Below the pieces are notes generated by a model. That model made no database searches and was not told the DNA's origin. It worked only from the letters and a program-made list of their open reading frames with translations. The translations under genes and the position numbers were made by a program. Below are positions 26,726 through 35,180 of a DNA stretch of 64,000 nucleotides, in pieces. Numbering within the stretch: position 1 is the stretch's first letter; every line of letters begins with the position of its first letter. The DNA comes from Bacillota bacterium (GTDB lineage: Bacteria > Bacillota > Clostridia > Oscillospirales > Acutalibacteraceae), in contig JAEWBE010000009.1 in the NCBI GenBank assembly GCA_023391275.1, positions 57,188 to 121,187 on the forward strand. The letters are read 5' to 3'.

Positions 26726-27460
26726 ATGGTCAGAGGATTTTACGCTCTGGGTTCCGGTATGCTTACGCAGAGCAGGATATTAACCGGCATCAGCAATAAC
26801 TTAGCCAACGCGGAAACAATCGGATACAAAAAGCAGGAAGTATCCGCCACCACGTTTGGGGATATGGTGATCAACCGGGTCGATTCCCAAAAAACGCCGA
26901 TTGGCAGCATGAGCATGATTACTCTGGCGGACAGAACCAATATTATTCATTCGCAGGGGGCGCTGAAAGATACCGGGCGCAGCCTGGACTTTGCAATTCA
27001 GGGAGAAGGTTTTTTTGCCGTGCAGGGACAGAACGGCACGGTATATACGCGCAACGGCAGTTTTAATGTGGATCAGGAGGGATATCTTGTTCTGAAGGAT
27101 CAGGGGCGTGTGCTTGGGGATAACGGCCCGATTCACATTGGGACGGACAATTTTACAGCGGATTCCGAGGGAAACCTTTCTGTGAACGGAGCACTGGCAG
27201 GCCGGATTGCTGTTTATAATTTTGCGGATTATAACAACCTGAAAATAACAGGGGAAGGAATGTTTACCGCCGCCGGCGGTGCGACCATGATGCAGAACCC
27301 TGATATCCAGTGGAAAAAAACCGAGGGTTCCAATGTGAACCCTTCCGAAGAAATGACTAACGCAATTTCGGTGCAGCGTAATTTGCAGACCTGTTCACAA
27401 GCTCTGAAAATGTATGATCAGGAGCTCGCTAAAGCGGTTACGGATATCGGAAAAATATAA
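26726..27460 (+). CDS. flgF: FlgF-like flagellar rod protein
   Basis: 244 residues. One of two tandem FlgF/FlgG-type distal rod proteins (flhO-flhP in Bacillus). The N-terminal signature is LTGISNNLANAETIGYKKQE; the middle motif is LDFAIQGEGFFAVQ, and the C-terminus has NVNPSEEMTNAISVQRNLQT. Which of the pair is FlgF and which FlgG is set by order and is less certain. AGGGAGG precedes the ATG. Confidence 0.88.
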   Translation: MVRGFYALGSGMLTQSRILTGISNNLANAETIGYKKQEVSATTFGDMVINRVDSQKTPIGSMSMITLADRTNIIHSQGALKDTGRSLDFAIQGEGFFAVQGQNGTVYTRNGSFNVDQEGYLVLKDQGRVLGDNGPIHIGTDNFTADSEGNLSVNGALAGRIAVYNFADYNNLKITGEGMFTAAGGATMMQNPDIQWKKTEGSNVNPSEEMTNAISVQRNLQTCSQALKMYDQELAKAVTDIGKI

Positions 27461-27484
27461 TTTGAATGAAGAAGGCGTTTTGCA

Positions 27485-28189
27485 ATGATTAGTTCTTTTT
27501 ATACGGCTGCCACGGGTACGATTCAGCTTCAAAAGGGAGTTGATGTTACCGCCAACAATATCGCCAATGTGTCGACGACAGGCTACAAGTCGTCCTCTCC
27601 GTCTTTTGCGGATTTGATCTATACCAATATCCATGCGGCTGCGGGCGCCGACAGTAACTTAAAAAGCGGTCACGGCACAAAGCTTCAAAAAACAGATACT
27701 CTGTTTACTCAGGGGGATTTTCAGCACAGCGAGCGCCCTACGGATTATGCTCTGACTCAGCCGAATGAATTTTTCGCTGTCGAAACGAATGGAGTAATCA
27801 AATATACCCGCAACGGCAATTTTCATCTTTCCGAGCAGCAGGGAAAAAATTATATGGTCGATTCAAACGGCGGCTATGTATTGAATTCCAAGGGACAGCC
27901 TATTACGGTCAACAGCGAGCAGGATAATGCGGATATCGGCGTGTTCACCTTTGCCAACTGTGACGGCCTGACACGCGAGGGCAGCTCCTACTTTACGGCG
28001 ACCAATGCTTCCGGCACGGCCGGTGCTGTGACCAATCCGGAATTGAAAAAGGGATATCTGGAAAATTCCTCCGTAGATCTTTCAGATGAAATGGTGTCGG
28101 TAATAGACCTGCAGAGGTCATTTCAATTCAACTCCAAAATTGTTCAGGTTTCCGACGAAATTATGCAAACGGTGAACGGCTTGCGATAA
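27485..28189 (+). CDS. flgG: FlgG-like distal rod protein
   Basis: 234 residues, paralogous to the preceding gene. Rod signature VTANNIANVSTTGYKSSSPS near the start, and C-terminal SVDLSDEMVSVIDLQRSFQF. In place of the usual DFAIQGEGFF it reads DYALTQPNEFFAVET, a diverged version. Start ATG with AAGAAGG. Forms the distal rod inside the peptidoglycan layer. Confidence 0.87.
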   Translation: MISSFYTAATGTIQLQKGVDVTANNIANVSTTGYKSSSPSFADLIYTNIHAAAGADSNLKSGHGTKLQKTDTLFTQGDFQHSERPTDYALTQPNEFFAVETNGVIKYTRNGNFHLSEQQGKNYMVDSNGGYVLNSKGQPITVNSEQDNADIGVFTFANCDGLTREGSSYFTATNASGTAGAVTNPELKKGYLENSSVDLSDEMVSVIDLQRSFQFNSKIVQVSDEIMQTVNGLR

Positions 28190-28236
28190 CCGGATTTTTT
28201 CCGATTTACAGACTGATGAGAAAGAAGTGACCATGT

Positions 28237-29736
28237 ATGAGTGCGGAATCCGGTTCCTTGGCGGATAAACAGACCATTGCGCAGACAGATCAGGCAAAAG
28301 TTTTACCGGAGCAGGCAAGGCCGCAGTTTACCCTGCAGGTTTCCACCGATAATATGACCGCGTATCTCAGGATTAAACCGGCGTCTCCTGATCAAAAAGT
28401 TTCGTATGAAGAAGTTTGTGATTTTCTGCAGCAAGAGGGTATCACTTATGGGATCTGTGAAAATTCCATTCATACTTTTTGTCAGGAAGAAAAATTTTAT
28501 TCGGAATTAATCTGTGCGAAAGGCGTTGCTCCTATTGATGGCACCGACGGCCTGCTTCACTATAATTTTGACACGGATAACAGTTTGCGGCCAAAGGAGC
28601 GGGAGGACGGTACCGTGGATTTCCGCAATTTGGGTCTGGTAAAGAATATTGCCAAAGGTGAGGTGCTGTGCAGCATTACTCCTCCCGGGCCGGGTAAGGA
28701 AGGAATTGACATCTATAACCATGTGGTTCCTTTTAAACAGGGAAGGCTTCCTGCTCTTCCGAGCGGAACAAATACGGTTGTTTCAGATGATAAATTGTCG
28801 CTTTTAGCCGCGGTAGATGGCTGCATTGAATTCCTGAAATCCAGGATTAATGTGAATGATATCTTTATTGTACGCGGTGACGTGGACGGAACTTCCGGAA
28901 ATATTAAGTCGAACGGTTCTGTAGTCGTTCAGGGCGACGTAAGGGAGGGCTTTTCCGTTATTTCCGGCCAGGATATTTCAGTCCGTGGCATGGTGGAAGG
29001 TTCTGTGCTGGAGGCAAAGGGCACCATATCTCTTTCCAACGGAATGAACGGCATGGGAAAGGGTTCCCTGAAAGCCGGCGGAAACATCGTCGGAAAGTAT
29101 TTTGAAAATGTAACCCTTAATTCCAACAATGATATTTATGCGGACATTCTTATGAACTGCCGTGCTACTGCGGGCGGGTCGATTATCCTGAAAGGAAAGA
29201 AGGCTTCTTTAATAGGAGGAAGCTATCAGGCCGGACGGAGAATCTTTGTGAAAAATATCGGAACGACCGGCAACGCAATTACACACGTGTTAATACAGTC
29301 TGAGACAATTGCGTCGCTTCTTGTGGCCGGCGGCGGGGAAGAGAATAATCTGGACAAATTGAACCTTAAACTGTCGGCGGCACAGAAGGCGCTGGAAGAA
29401 TTCCAGGAGCAGTTCCAGACTTTAACCCAGCAGATTTCCGCAAACGGTCAGCAAAGCCCGGAACGTGGAAAGCTGTTGCTTAAGGCGTCAATAATGAAAA
29501 AAAGCCAGCTTAGTGAGGCAGTGGAACAGATAAAAAAACAGATCAAAGACCTGGAAGAGAAAACAGCGAGTCTGGTTGATTTTAACATCGTCGGTCTTGG
29601 TATCATTTATCCGGGTACAAAGATGTCAATTGGCCCGCATACGACGAATATTCAAAATGAATACAGTAATACAAAATTTTACGCGGATCCGGAACGTATT
29701 GTTTTCGGCCCGGTTTTGCCGTCCGATGCGGTCTAA
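28237..29736 (+). CDS. fapA: FapA family (DUF342) flagellar assembly protein A
   Basis: 499 residues. N-terminal variable domain (about 30-170), then a right-handed beta-helix of repeated short strands (about 180-370; for example KSNGSVVVQGDVREGFSVI), then a coiled coil (about 375-445) and a short end domain. This DUF342 architecture is common in flagellar loci of Clostridia; its role in assembly is not well defined. Cotranscribed with flgG and cheC. Confidence 0.85.
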   Translation: MSAESGSLADKQTIAQTDQAKVLPEQARPQFTLQVSTDNMTAYLRIKPASPDQKVSYEEVCDFLQQEGITYGICENSIHTFCQEEKFYSELICAKGVAPIDGTDGLLHYNFDTDNSLRPKEREDGTVDFRNLGLVKNIAKGEVLCSITPPGPGKEGIDIYNHVVPFKQGRLPALPSGTNTVVSDDKLSLLAAVDGCIEFLKSRINVNDIFIVRGDVDGTSGNIKSNGSVVVQGDVREGFSVISGQDISVRGMVEGSVLEAKGTISLSNGMNGMGKGSLKAGGNIVGKYFENVTLNSNNDIYADILMNCRATAGGSIILKGKKASLIGGSYQAGRRIFVKNIGTTGNAITHVLIQSETIASLLVAGGGEENNLDKLNLKLSAAQKALEEFQEQFQTLTQQISANGQQSPERGKLLLKASIMKKSQLSEAVEQIKKQIKDLEEKTASLVDFNIVGLGIIYPGTKMSIGPHTTNIQNEYSNTKFYADPERIVFGPVLPSDAV

Positions 29737-29845
29737 GGCTTTTGTCAGGGCCCATGGGGGCATTTTCTCGTGAACTCCCGAATAAAAATCCGCACCAAGG
29801 GAGTCATTCTGCATAACGGCCGGGGTGCGGCGGCAGGGGTTAGTC

Positions 29846-30469
29846 ATGTCAATTGTTAGTTTGGAACAGTTAAATGAGATGCATCTTGATGTTCTGAAGG
29901 AAATCGGGAATATTGGAGCAGGGAATGCGGCTACTTCGCTTTCTCAGATGCTCAACACGGAAGTCGACATGACAGTCCCGACCGTTCGGATTTTGGACAT
30001 CAACGATGCGGCAAATGCACTGGGCGGCCCGGAAAATCCGGTGATCGGAATTTTAGCGAAGCTTTACGGTGATATTGAAGGCATTATGATGTTTATTGTG
30101 GAACAGGATTTTGCTCAAACAGCGCTCACCTCTCTGCTTGGCGTAGAAAAGGTCAGCTGCGATAAATTGTCGGAAATGGAGCTTTCTGCCATATCTGAAA
30201 TCGGGAATATTATGATTTCAGCATACGCGGGTTCCATCAGTACCCTTTCCCAACTGAATATGAAAACATCGGTTCCCGCTATTACGGTGGATATGGTGGG
30301 CGCAATTTTATCTGTTCCGGCAATTGAAATGCGTTCTGTTTCCGATAAAGTTATTTTTATAGAAGACGACTTTTTAAGTGACACGAAAGATGTGACGGCG
30401 AATATGATGCTTGTTCCGACCATGGAATCTTTAAGCAGATTAATGCAGAAACTGGGTATTGAGTTATGA
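29846..30469 (+). CDS. cheC: CheC CheY-P phosphatase
   Basis: 207 residues from ATG 29846. Both CheC active sites are intact: D-x3-E-x2-N in DVLKEIGN, followed later by Pro, and S-x3-E-x2-N in SAISEIGN. CheC removes phosphate from CheY and, with CheD, tunes receptors in adaptation. The start could also be the GTG 21 bases earlier, which has no better ribosome site. Its end overlaps the cheD start (ATGA). Confidence 0.94.
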   Translation: MSIVSLEQLNEMHLDVLKEIGNIGAGNAATSLSQMLNTEVDMTVPTVRILDINDAANALGGPENPVIGILAKLYGDIEGIMMFIVEQDFAQTALTSLLGVEKVSCDKLSEMELSAISEIGNIMISAYAGSISTLSQLNMKTSVPAITVDMVGAILSVPAIEMRSVSDKVIFIEDDFLSDTKDVTANMMLVPTMESLSRLMQKLGIEL

Positions 30470-30951
30470 GTAATATGGTTACCATCGGCATTTCAGATAT
30501 GAAGATTGTAAAAAGTGAGGACGCACTTGTCACTTATGCGCTGGGTTCATGCGTCGGGATTTGTTTATATGACCCGGTGATAAAAGTGGGGGGACTGGGG
30601 CATATTATGCTACCGAATTTTCCGGTGAACAATCCGAAGGAGAATAAGTATCGCTTTGCCGACACCTGCATTCCCGCGATGATTGAGCAGATGGAAAGAC
30701 TGGGCAGTTCCCGAAGAAGGATTGTGGCAAAGATAGCAGGCGGAGCGAAAATGTTTGACGTGTCCGGTGATTCCGCTTTTGGCAGTATCGGCGCCCGTAA
30801 CGTTGCGGCGGTGAAAAGCAGCCTGCAAAGCTTTCAGATTCCGATTCGTGCGGAAGATACCGGATTAAATTACGGCAGGACCGTTTATTTTCACACAGAG
30901 GATGGAACCATGGTTGTTAAATCCTTTTCTAACGGGATTAAAACATATTAA
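30466..30951 (+). CDS. cheD: CheD receptor glutamine deamidase
   Basis: 161 residues. CheD deamidates receptor glutamines and is bound by CheC. The catalytic Cys29 lies in YALGSCVGICLYD and His46 in GGLGHIMLP; AKIAGGAKMF follows. The overlap with cheC by 4 bases couples translation. Last gene of the rightward operon; a strong hairpin follows. Confidence 0.96.
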   Translation: MSNMVTIGISDMKIVKSEDALVTYALGSCVGICLYDPVIKVGGLGHIMLPNFPVNNPKENKYRFADTCIPAMIEQMERLGSSRRRIVAKIAGGAKMFDVSGDSAFGSIGARNVAAVKSSLQSFQIPIRAEDTGLNYGRTVYFHTEDGTMVVKSFSNGIKTY

Positions 30952-30964
30952 CGGGAAAGGGATT

Positions 30965-31028
30965 AAAACCAAAGGCTTTCTTTCAAACCCCGGTTTACCG
31001 GGAACTTTGAAAGAAAGCCTTTGGTTTT
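30965..31028. terminator. Bidirectional terminator between cheD and fliT
   Basis: A perfect 23-bp inverted repeat (30965-30987 and 31006-31028) with an 18-base centre that itself contains CCGG...CCGG. The A-tract on one side and T-tract on the other suit both converging transcripts (cheD rightward, fliD-fliS-fliT leftward). Confidence 0.9.
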
Positions 31029-31051
31029 GAAATTATAATGCAAAGTCGAGA

Positions 31052-31495
31052 TCAGCGGAAACCGGAAAACATGCCCTGTCCTTTATCCGCCTTGCGTATC
31101 TCTTTTAATTTGTCTTTTACATCCTCATATTGCTTTTTCAGTGCGTCATTTGCAGATTGATCCAGCGCAGCTGCACGCTGGAAAAGAGTGTTGCACTGAT
31201 CCGCCAAAAGCAGCACGGAGCGCTCTTCTTCGCTGCAGTCCTTTTCCTCAATGTTTTGATTCAAAATGGAAGTGACCCTGCTTTGCTGTACGGGCGGCAT
31301 TTGTGCAATGCAGCTGTGCATCAAATCATCGCACTTGTCCACTCTCTGCATCAAGGAACCGCGCTGATCCAAAAAGTGTTCCAGCTCAACAGCAGGCTCA
31401 TTACAGCGCACTTCAATCTGTTTGGTCAGATTCAATATCTGGGTCAGTAAAATCACTTTCTGTTCCAAACAGGCTTTGATTTCTTCACTGAACAT
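31052..31495 (-). CDS. fliT: FliT-like flagellar chaperone (putative)
   Basis: 147 residues from ATG 31493-31495 with CGGAGG upstream (the longer frame adds 11 residues over that site). All-helical, charged, with two Cys-containing middle helices. No strong sequence match that I can name, but position directly after fliD and fliS is that of fliT, the FliD chaperone, in Bacillota. A FlgN-type fold is the alternative. Confidence 0.6.
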   Translation of the reverse strand: MFSEEIKACLEQKVILLTQILNLTKQIEVRCNEPAVELEHFLDQRGSLMQRVDKCDDLMHSCIAQMPPVQQSRVTSILNQNIEEKDCSEEERSVLLLADQCNTLFQRAAALDQSANDALKKQYEDVKDKLKEIRKADKGQGMFSGFR

Positions 31496-31535
31496 ACGCG
31501 CCTCCGTTCGGGAACATCTCATTCGCATGCTCCGA

Positions 31536-31913
31536 TTATTTGTTCATATGACTGAGCTTTTCGGCCTGAGCCCAAGTGTCGCGCATTTCCGTCACCAAGG
31601 GCACCAGTTCGTCCAGAATTGCCGGGTCGCGCCGAATGTCGGCCCTGATGATCTGCTGGTTGACAAAATAATACAGCTGGTATAAATCCTCCGAAATCTT
31701 GTAATTCCGATCCAATACAGAAGAAAGGTAGGTGAAAATGTTTTTGCATTTTTCGGTGCACTTTTGTGCCGTGACGTAATTCTTGTCTTTCAGCAGCATA
31801 GAGCCGTAGCGTAAATTTTTTAATGCTTCATCAAAAAGGGTGACCAGCTGTTCCCCTTTGGACATGGTGTTGACCGCCTGTTCCTTGTATTGCATAATTG
31901 GATTATTCTGCAT
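31536..31913 (-). CDS. fliS: FliS flagellin export chaperone
   Basis: 125 residues from ATG 31911-31913, with GGGGAGTG six bases upstream. FliS binds the flagellin C-terminus, prevents polymerisation in the cytoplasm and helps FliW control. Family features are MQYKEQAVNTMSKGEQLVTL, FDEALKNLRYG and, later, YQLYYFVNQQIIRADIRRD. It lies between fliD and fliT. Confidence 0.95.
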   Translation of the reverse strand: MQNNPIMQYKEQAVNTMSKGEQLVTLFDEALKNLRYGSMLLKDKNYVTAQKCTEKCKNIFTYLSSVLDRNYKISEDLYQLYYFVNQQIIRADIRRDPAILDELVPLVTEMRDTWAQAEKLSHMNK

Positions 31914-31952
31914 AGAAAGCACTCCCCATTTTCGGTATTGTTCAGTTTCTGA

Positions 31953-34900
31953 TCAGGAGTCTGAAGAAGTACTGGAGCTGAACCAGCTTGACTGGGAATT
32001 CATCTGGCTGAGGTATTGCTCAAGTTTGGTAAACTTATTGTAATATTGCTCTTGCTGCGTTTCAAGCAGCGATTTTAAAGTTGTTATTTGCGATGTGTAA
32101 TCTTTAATATTCTGCGCAAGGGTGCTTTTGTCAATCGTGCTGTCGTCACTGCCAGCCTTTTGAACAAGGAGGCCGGTGTTAACCAGGCTGGTGCTTGTGT
32201 TTGCATCAATGATTTTCTGAAGCCTTGTTGCAATACCGTCCGAACTGGTGAACAGCTCCGCTACTTTATCCGGGTTATTCGTAAGCGCGGTCTTGAGTTT
32301 GTCATCATCAATCGTAAGCGCACCGTTGTCTGAATAGTCTTTTGTCGAAATGCCGATTTCGTAAAGAGCGGATTTTAAGGAAGTAACCTGATCCGTCATA
32401 GCCAGGCGCATGTTAAGACTCAGCGAACTTAAAAGCGAATCATTTTGCAGCAACCCCTTCTTGGCCTGTGTTTCCCAACTGGTGATCTGTGCTTCGCTCA
32501 TCTGCGCTTTTTGGTCGTCGGTCAATGGAAGGTAAGTGCCGTCCGTTGGTTTTGCATCATTTACCTTACCGTTTATCAGTTTGATTATATTATTGTAATC
32601 CGTGACAAAATCAGTAATTTTTTTGGTAAGATCGTCTGTTTCATTATTTACCGTGAACTTAATCGGTTCAGGAGTAATTTCGGTGGGGGGATCCGTGGTA
32701 TTGTCGTAGGTAACATTGGTAGCCAGAAGTTCGAAATTCACATCGTCCAGTGTGAATTTATTGTCGCTGCGGGTTATCTCCTGGGTCGACAAGCCTCCGT
32801 CAAAGCTTACCGTCATTTTAGCATCCTGACCGGCCTGTACGGTATAACCATCGTCTGCATTGTCTTTGGTGCCGAACAGAGCCGCGGCGAGAGTTCCAGT
32901 TACGTCGCTGATCTCCACCTTACTGCTTTCACCGCCGTTTTTTGCCACTGCGCTGAATGTATTTGTAGTATTGGAATAAGAAATCGTTACATTGGCATCA
33001 CTGTCGTTATTAATGGTGTTTATAACTGTACTGAGTTTATCTGTACTTTTAAACGTAAATTCTTTCCCGTTTACATTGATTTGATAGCTGCCGTCCTCTG
33101 CGGTTGTGGACAGTTCAGCGGATAAATTGACTGCAACATCCTCCAGCGTTTTATTTGTATTAATGCGGTTTGATTCCCCCGCATAAACGTGCAGTGCGCC
33201 GTTCGTACCTAAAACCCCGCTTTTATCGGAAGAAGACAGTGTTAAAACAGAAGTTGAATCCGAAGGTGCTGAGAAAGAGATCTCTCCGCTATCATTTGAA
33301 CTGACTGTGACTTTTCCTGCCCCGTATACCGCATCCAGTTTTGTTTGCAGGTAATTTTTCAAGTCGGTGGCAGTCGAATATTTACTCTTGTCGGTTTCGT
33401 TAAAAGCTATATTTTTTGATAATCCGTTCAGGCTGAAAGTAAGAGTGGAGCCTGCCAGAGTATCCTCCAAATAATTTTTAGCCAGATCGGTCGGGTCCAT
33501 CATGCCCGAAGTACCGTAGCTCACCAGACCTAAACTTTGCAGCATATCTTCGCTGCCGCCGGAAATACTCATGTCTTCTGTTACGCTCGCGTCTTTTGTA
33601 AAAGAAACATTACCCGAACTGTCTACGGTTGCAGTCAGCTTCCCATTTAAATCAGCATTGCTGCTGATTGCATCCGACAATGCCGTTTGTAAAGCGGCCG
33701 TATCGGAGGAAAGAGTAACATCACTGGAAAGCTTCAGGGAGTAAGTATTGTTTCCAAATGTAAAATCAAGTGTTGAACCGGCTGCAAGCTTCGTATTATC
33801 CTGCTTTGCGGTTCCGGTGGTGCTGTAGTCAGTCAGACCAAGCCCCTGCAGCATATTTTGGCTTCCGCCTGTTATACTCACATTGGAGGTGCCGTCCTTT
33901 GCGGCAAAGGAAACTTTGCCGTCGTCCGTTACGGTCACCGATAATTTATCTTTTAAATCTGTATTGCTGCTAATCGCGCTGGTAAGAGCATCCCGCAAGG
34001 TGGATACGACGGTATCATCATCAGAGAGATCCACATCGCTGGAAAGTTTCAGGGTATAAGTGCTGCCGCCGATTTTAACGTCCAAACTTGAACCCGCGCT
34101 CAGCGTACTTTTGAAAAAATCGCTTGTGTCGGGCTGAGTTCCCTTTATGGCGGTTTCGACAACATTCTTGTCGGCATCTGTTGTAGTGCTGGCTGTTGTG
34201 CCCTTGGTCAAACCTAATCCGGACAGAAGGTTTTCGGTACCGTCTTTAATCGCGACGGTTGCCGCTTTCCCGCCCGTTGTGCTCAGAAGAACCTTGCCGC
34301 TGTCACTGCCGCTCGTACCGATGCTGAATTTAACATTTCCGCTTAAACCGTCAATGTTTGATATGCTCTTATTTAACGCGTCGGTAACCGCGCTGAGGCT
34401 GTCGGTAGTTTTATAGACAAAATCACTGTCGATTTTAACAGCGTAGTCCTGTCCGCCATAACTGATCGTTACGGATGTGCCGGCAATTGTATTTTGGGTC
34501 CAGCTTTCTTCAATATTACCCGTTGTTATTTCTCCGTTGGAAACCTGATGTGTGGACGAAAAACTCGCCTGCTTTGCAAGCTGTGAGATTTTGCTGACCA
34601 CCATGTTTTGTGCGGTACTGGCTGAGCCGGAAACATTCAAAAAAGAGGACGTATTCTTAATAGAGGTTGAATTAAAAAAGGCAGAGCTTAGAATACTGCT
34701 GCTGCTTGTGGAAGAAGAAAAATATTTGCTTTTAAATTCTGCCAGCGCCTTAATGACCTCACGGTAGGAAGCTTGCTGCCATGACGCAATCTGCTTGTAC
34801 TGTGTTTGCTTGTCAATTTTGGTCTGCGTTCCCATTGTGAGCTGTTTAACCAGAGTATCCGTGTCCAAACCGGAAACCAAACCGCTTAACCGCTTCGAAG

Positions 34901-34955
34901 AAGTCGCGGTTGCAGCAAGTGAGGAAACGGAACTGGTTGATGATGTACTCGTCAT
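31953..34955 (-). CDS. fliD: FliD filament cap protein, enlarged with four tandem repeats
   Basis: 1000 residues, about twice the usual length. FliD forms the pentameric cap under which flagellin polymerises and is often an adhesin. The N-terminal part is normal (LSGLVSGLDTDTLVKQLTMG), as is the C-terminal part (from about 780; KITDFVTDYNNIIKLINGK, then GALTIDDDKLKTALTNNPDK). Between them lie four related modules at about 155-249, 283-374, 388-477 and 497-586. Each begins AG(T/S)SLD-like and ends near a GLGL or similar turn. A sigma-D-like promoter lies upstream. First gene of fliD-fliS-fliT. Confidence 0.94.
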   Translation of the reverse strand: MTSTSSTSSVSSLAATATSSKRLSGLVSGLDTDTLVKQLTMGTQTKIDKQTQYKQIASWQQASYREVIKALAEFKSKYFSSSTSSSSILSSAFFNSTSIKNTSSFLNVSGSASTAQNMVVSKISQLAKQASFSSTHQVSNGEITTGNIEESWTQNTIAGTSVTISYGGQDYAVKIDSDFVYKTTDSLSAVTDALNKSISNIDGLSGNVKFSIGTSGSDSGKVLLSTTGGKAATVAIKDGTENLLSGLGLTKGTTASTTTDADKNVVETAIKGTQPDTSDFFKSTLSAGSSLDVKIGGSTYTLKLSSDVDLSDDDTVVSTLRDALTSAISSNTDLKDKLSVTVTDDGKVSFAAKDGTSNVSITGGSQNMLQGLGLTDYSTTGTAKQDNTKLAAGSTLDFTFGNNTYSLKLSSDVTLSSDTAALQTALSDAISSNADLNGKLTATVDSSGNVSFTKDASVTEDMSISGGSEDMLQSLGLVSYGTSGMMDPTDLAKNYLEDTLAGSTLTFSLNGLSKNIAFNETDKSKYSTATDLKNYLQTKLDAVYGAGKVTVSSNDSGEISFSAPSDSTSVLTLSSSDKSGVLGTNGALHVYAGESNRINTNKTLEDVAVNLSAELSTTAEDGSYQINVNGKEFTFKSTDKLSTVINTINNDSDANVTISYSNTTNTFSAVAKNGGESSKVEISDVTGTLAAALFGTKDNADDGYTVQAGQDAKMTVSFDGGLSTQEITRSDNKFTLDDVNFELLATNVTYDNTTDPPTEITPEPIKFTVNNETDDLTKKITDFVTDYNNIIKLINGKVNDAKPTDGTYLPLTDDQKAQMSEAQITSWETQAKKGLLQNDSLLSSLSLNMRLAMTDQVTSLKSALYEIGISTKDYSDNGALTIDDDKLKTALTNNPDKVAELFTSSDGIATRLQKIIDANTSTSLVNTGLLVQKAGSDDSTIDKSTLAQNIKDYTSQITTLKSLLETQQEQYYNKFTKLEQYLSQMNSQSSWFSSSTSSDS

Positions 34956-35006
34956 CCTAAAAACCTCCCGACAGTTTCAAATAAATCAAACATTCTTCTT
35001 AAACAT

Positions 35007-35034
35007 ATATCGTACCAACAGGGTAAAAAATTTA
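35007..35034 (-). promoter_or_regulatory. Sigma-D promoter for fliD-fliS-fliT
   Basis: On the minus strand TAAA (35031-35034), 16 bases, TACGATAT (35007-35014). The -10 matches six of eight and the spacer is one base longer than ideal. Located about 50 bases before the fliD start. Confidence 0.65.
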
Positions 35035-35067
35035 GTGTGAAATATAAAAGCCGCCGGTTCAAATAAG

Positions 35068-35094
35068 TAAATATTTATTGGATTTTGTCGATAT
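35068..35094 (+). promoter_or_regulatory. Sigma-D promoter for the HD-GYP gene
   Basis: TAAA (35068-35071), 15 bases, GTCGATAT (35087-35094): a full -35 and seven of eight at -10. A TATAAT-like stretch just downstream may give extra vegetative transcription. Confidence 0.8.
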
Positions 35095-35180
35095 ATATTG
35101 TATAATATAAACCATAAGTTCTGTTAGAACACAATAGCCATGGAAGATAAAAATAATTTTGAAGAGAGAAATGATAGTGC

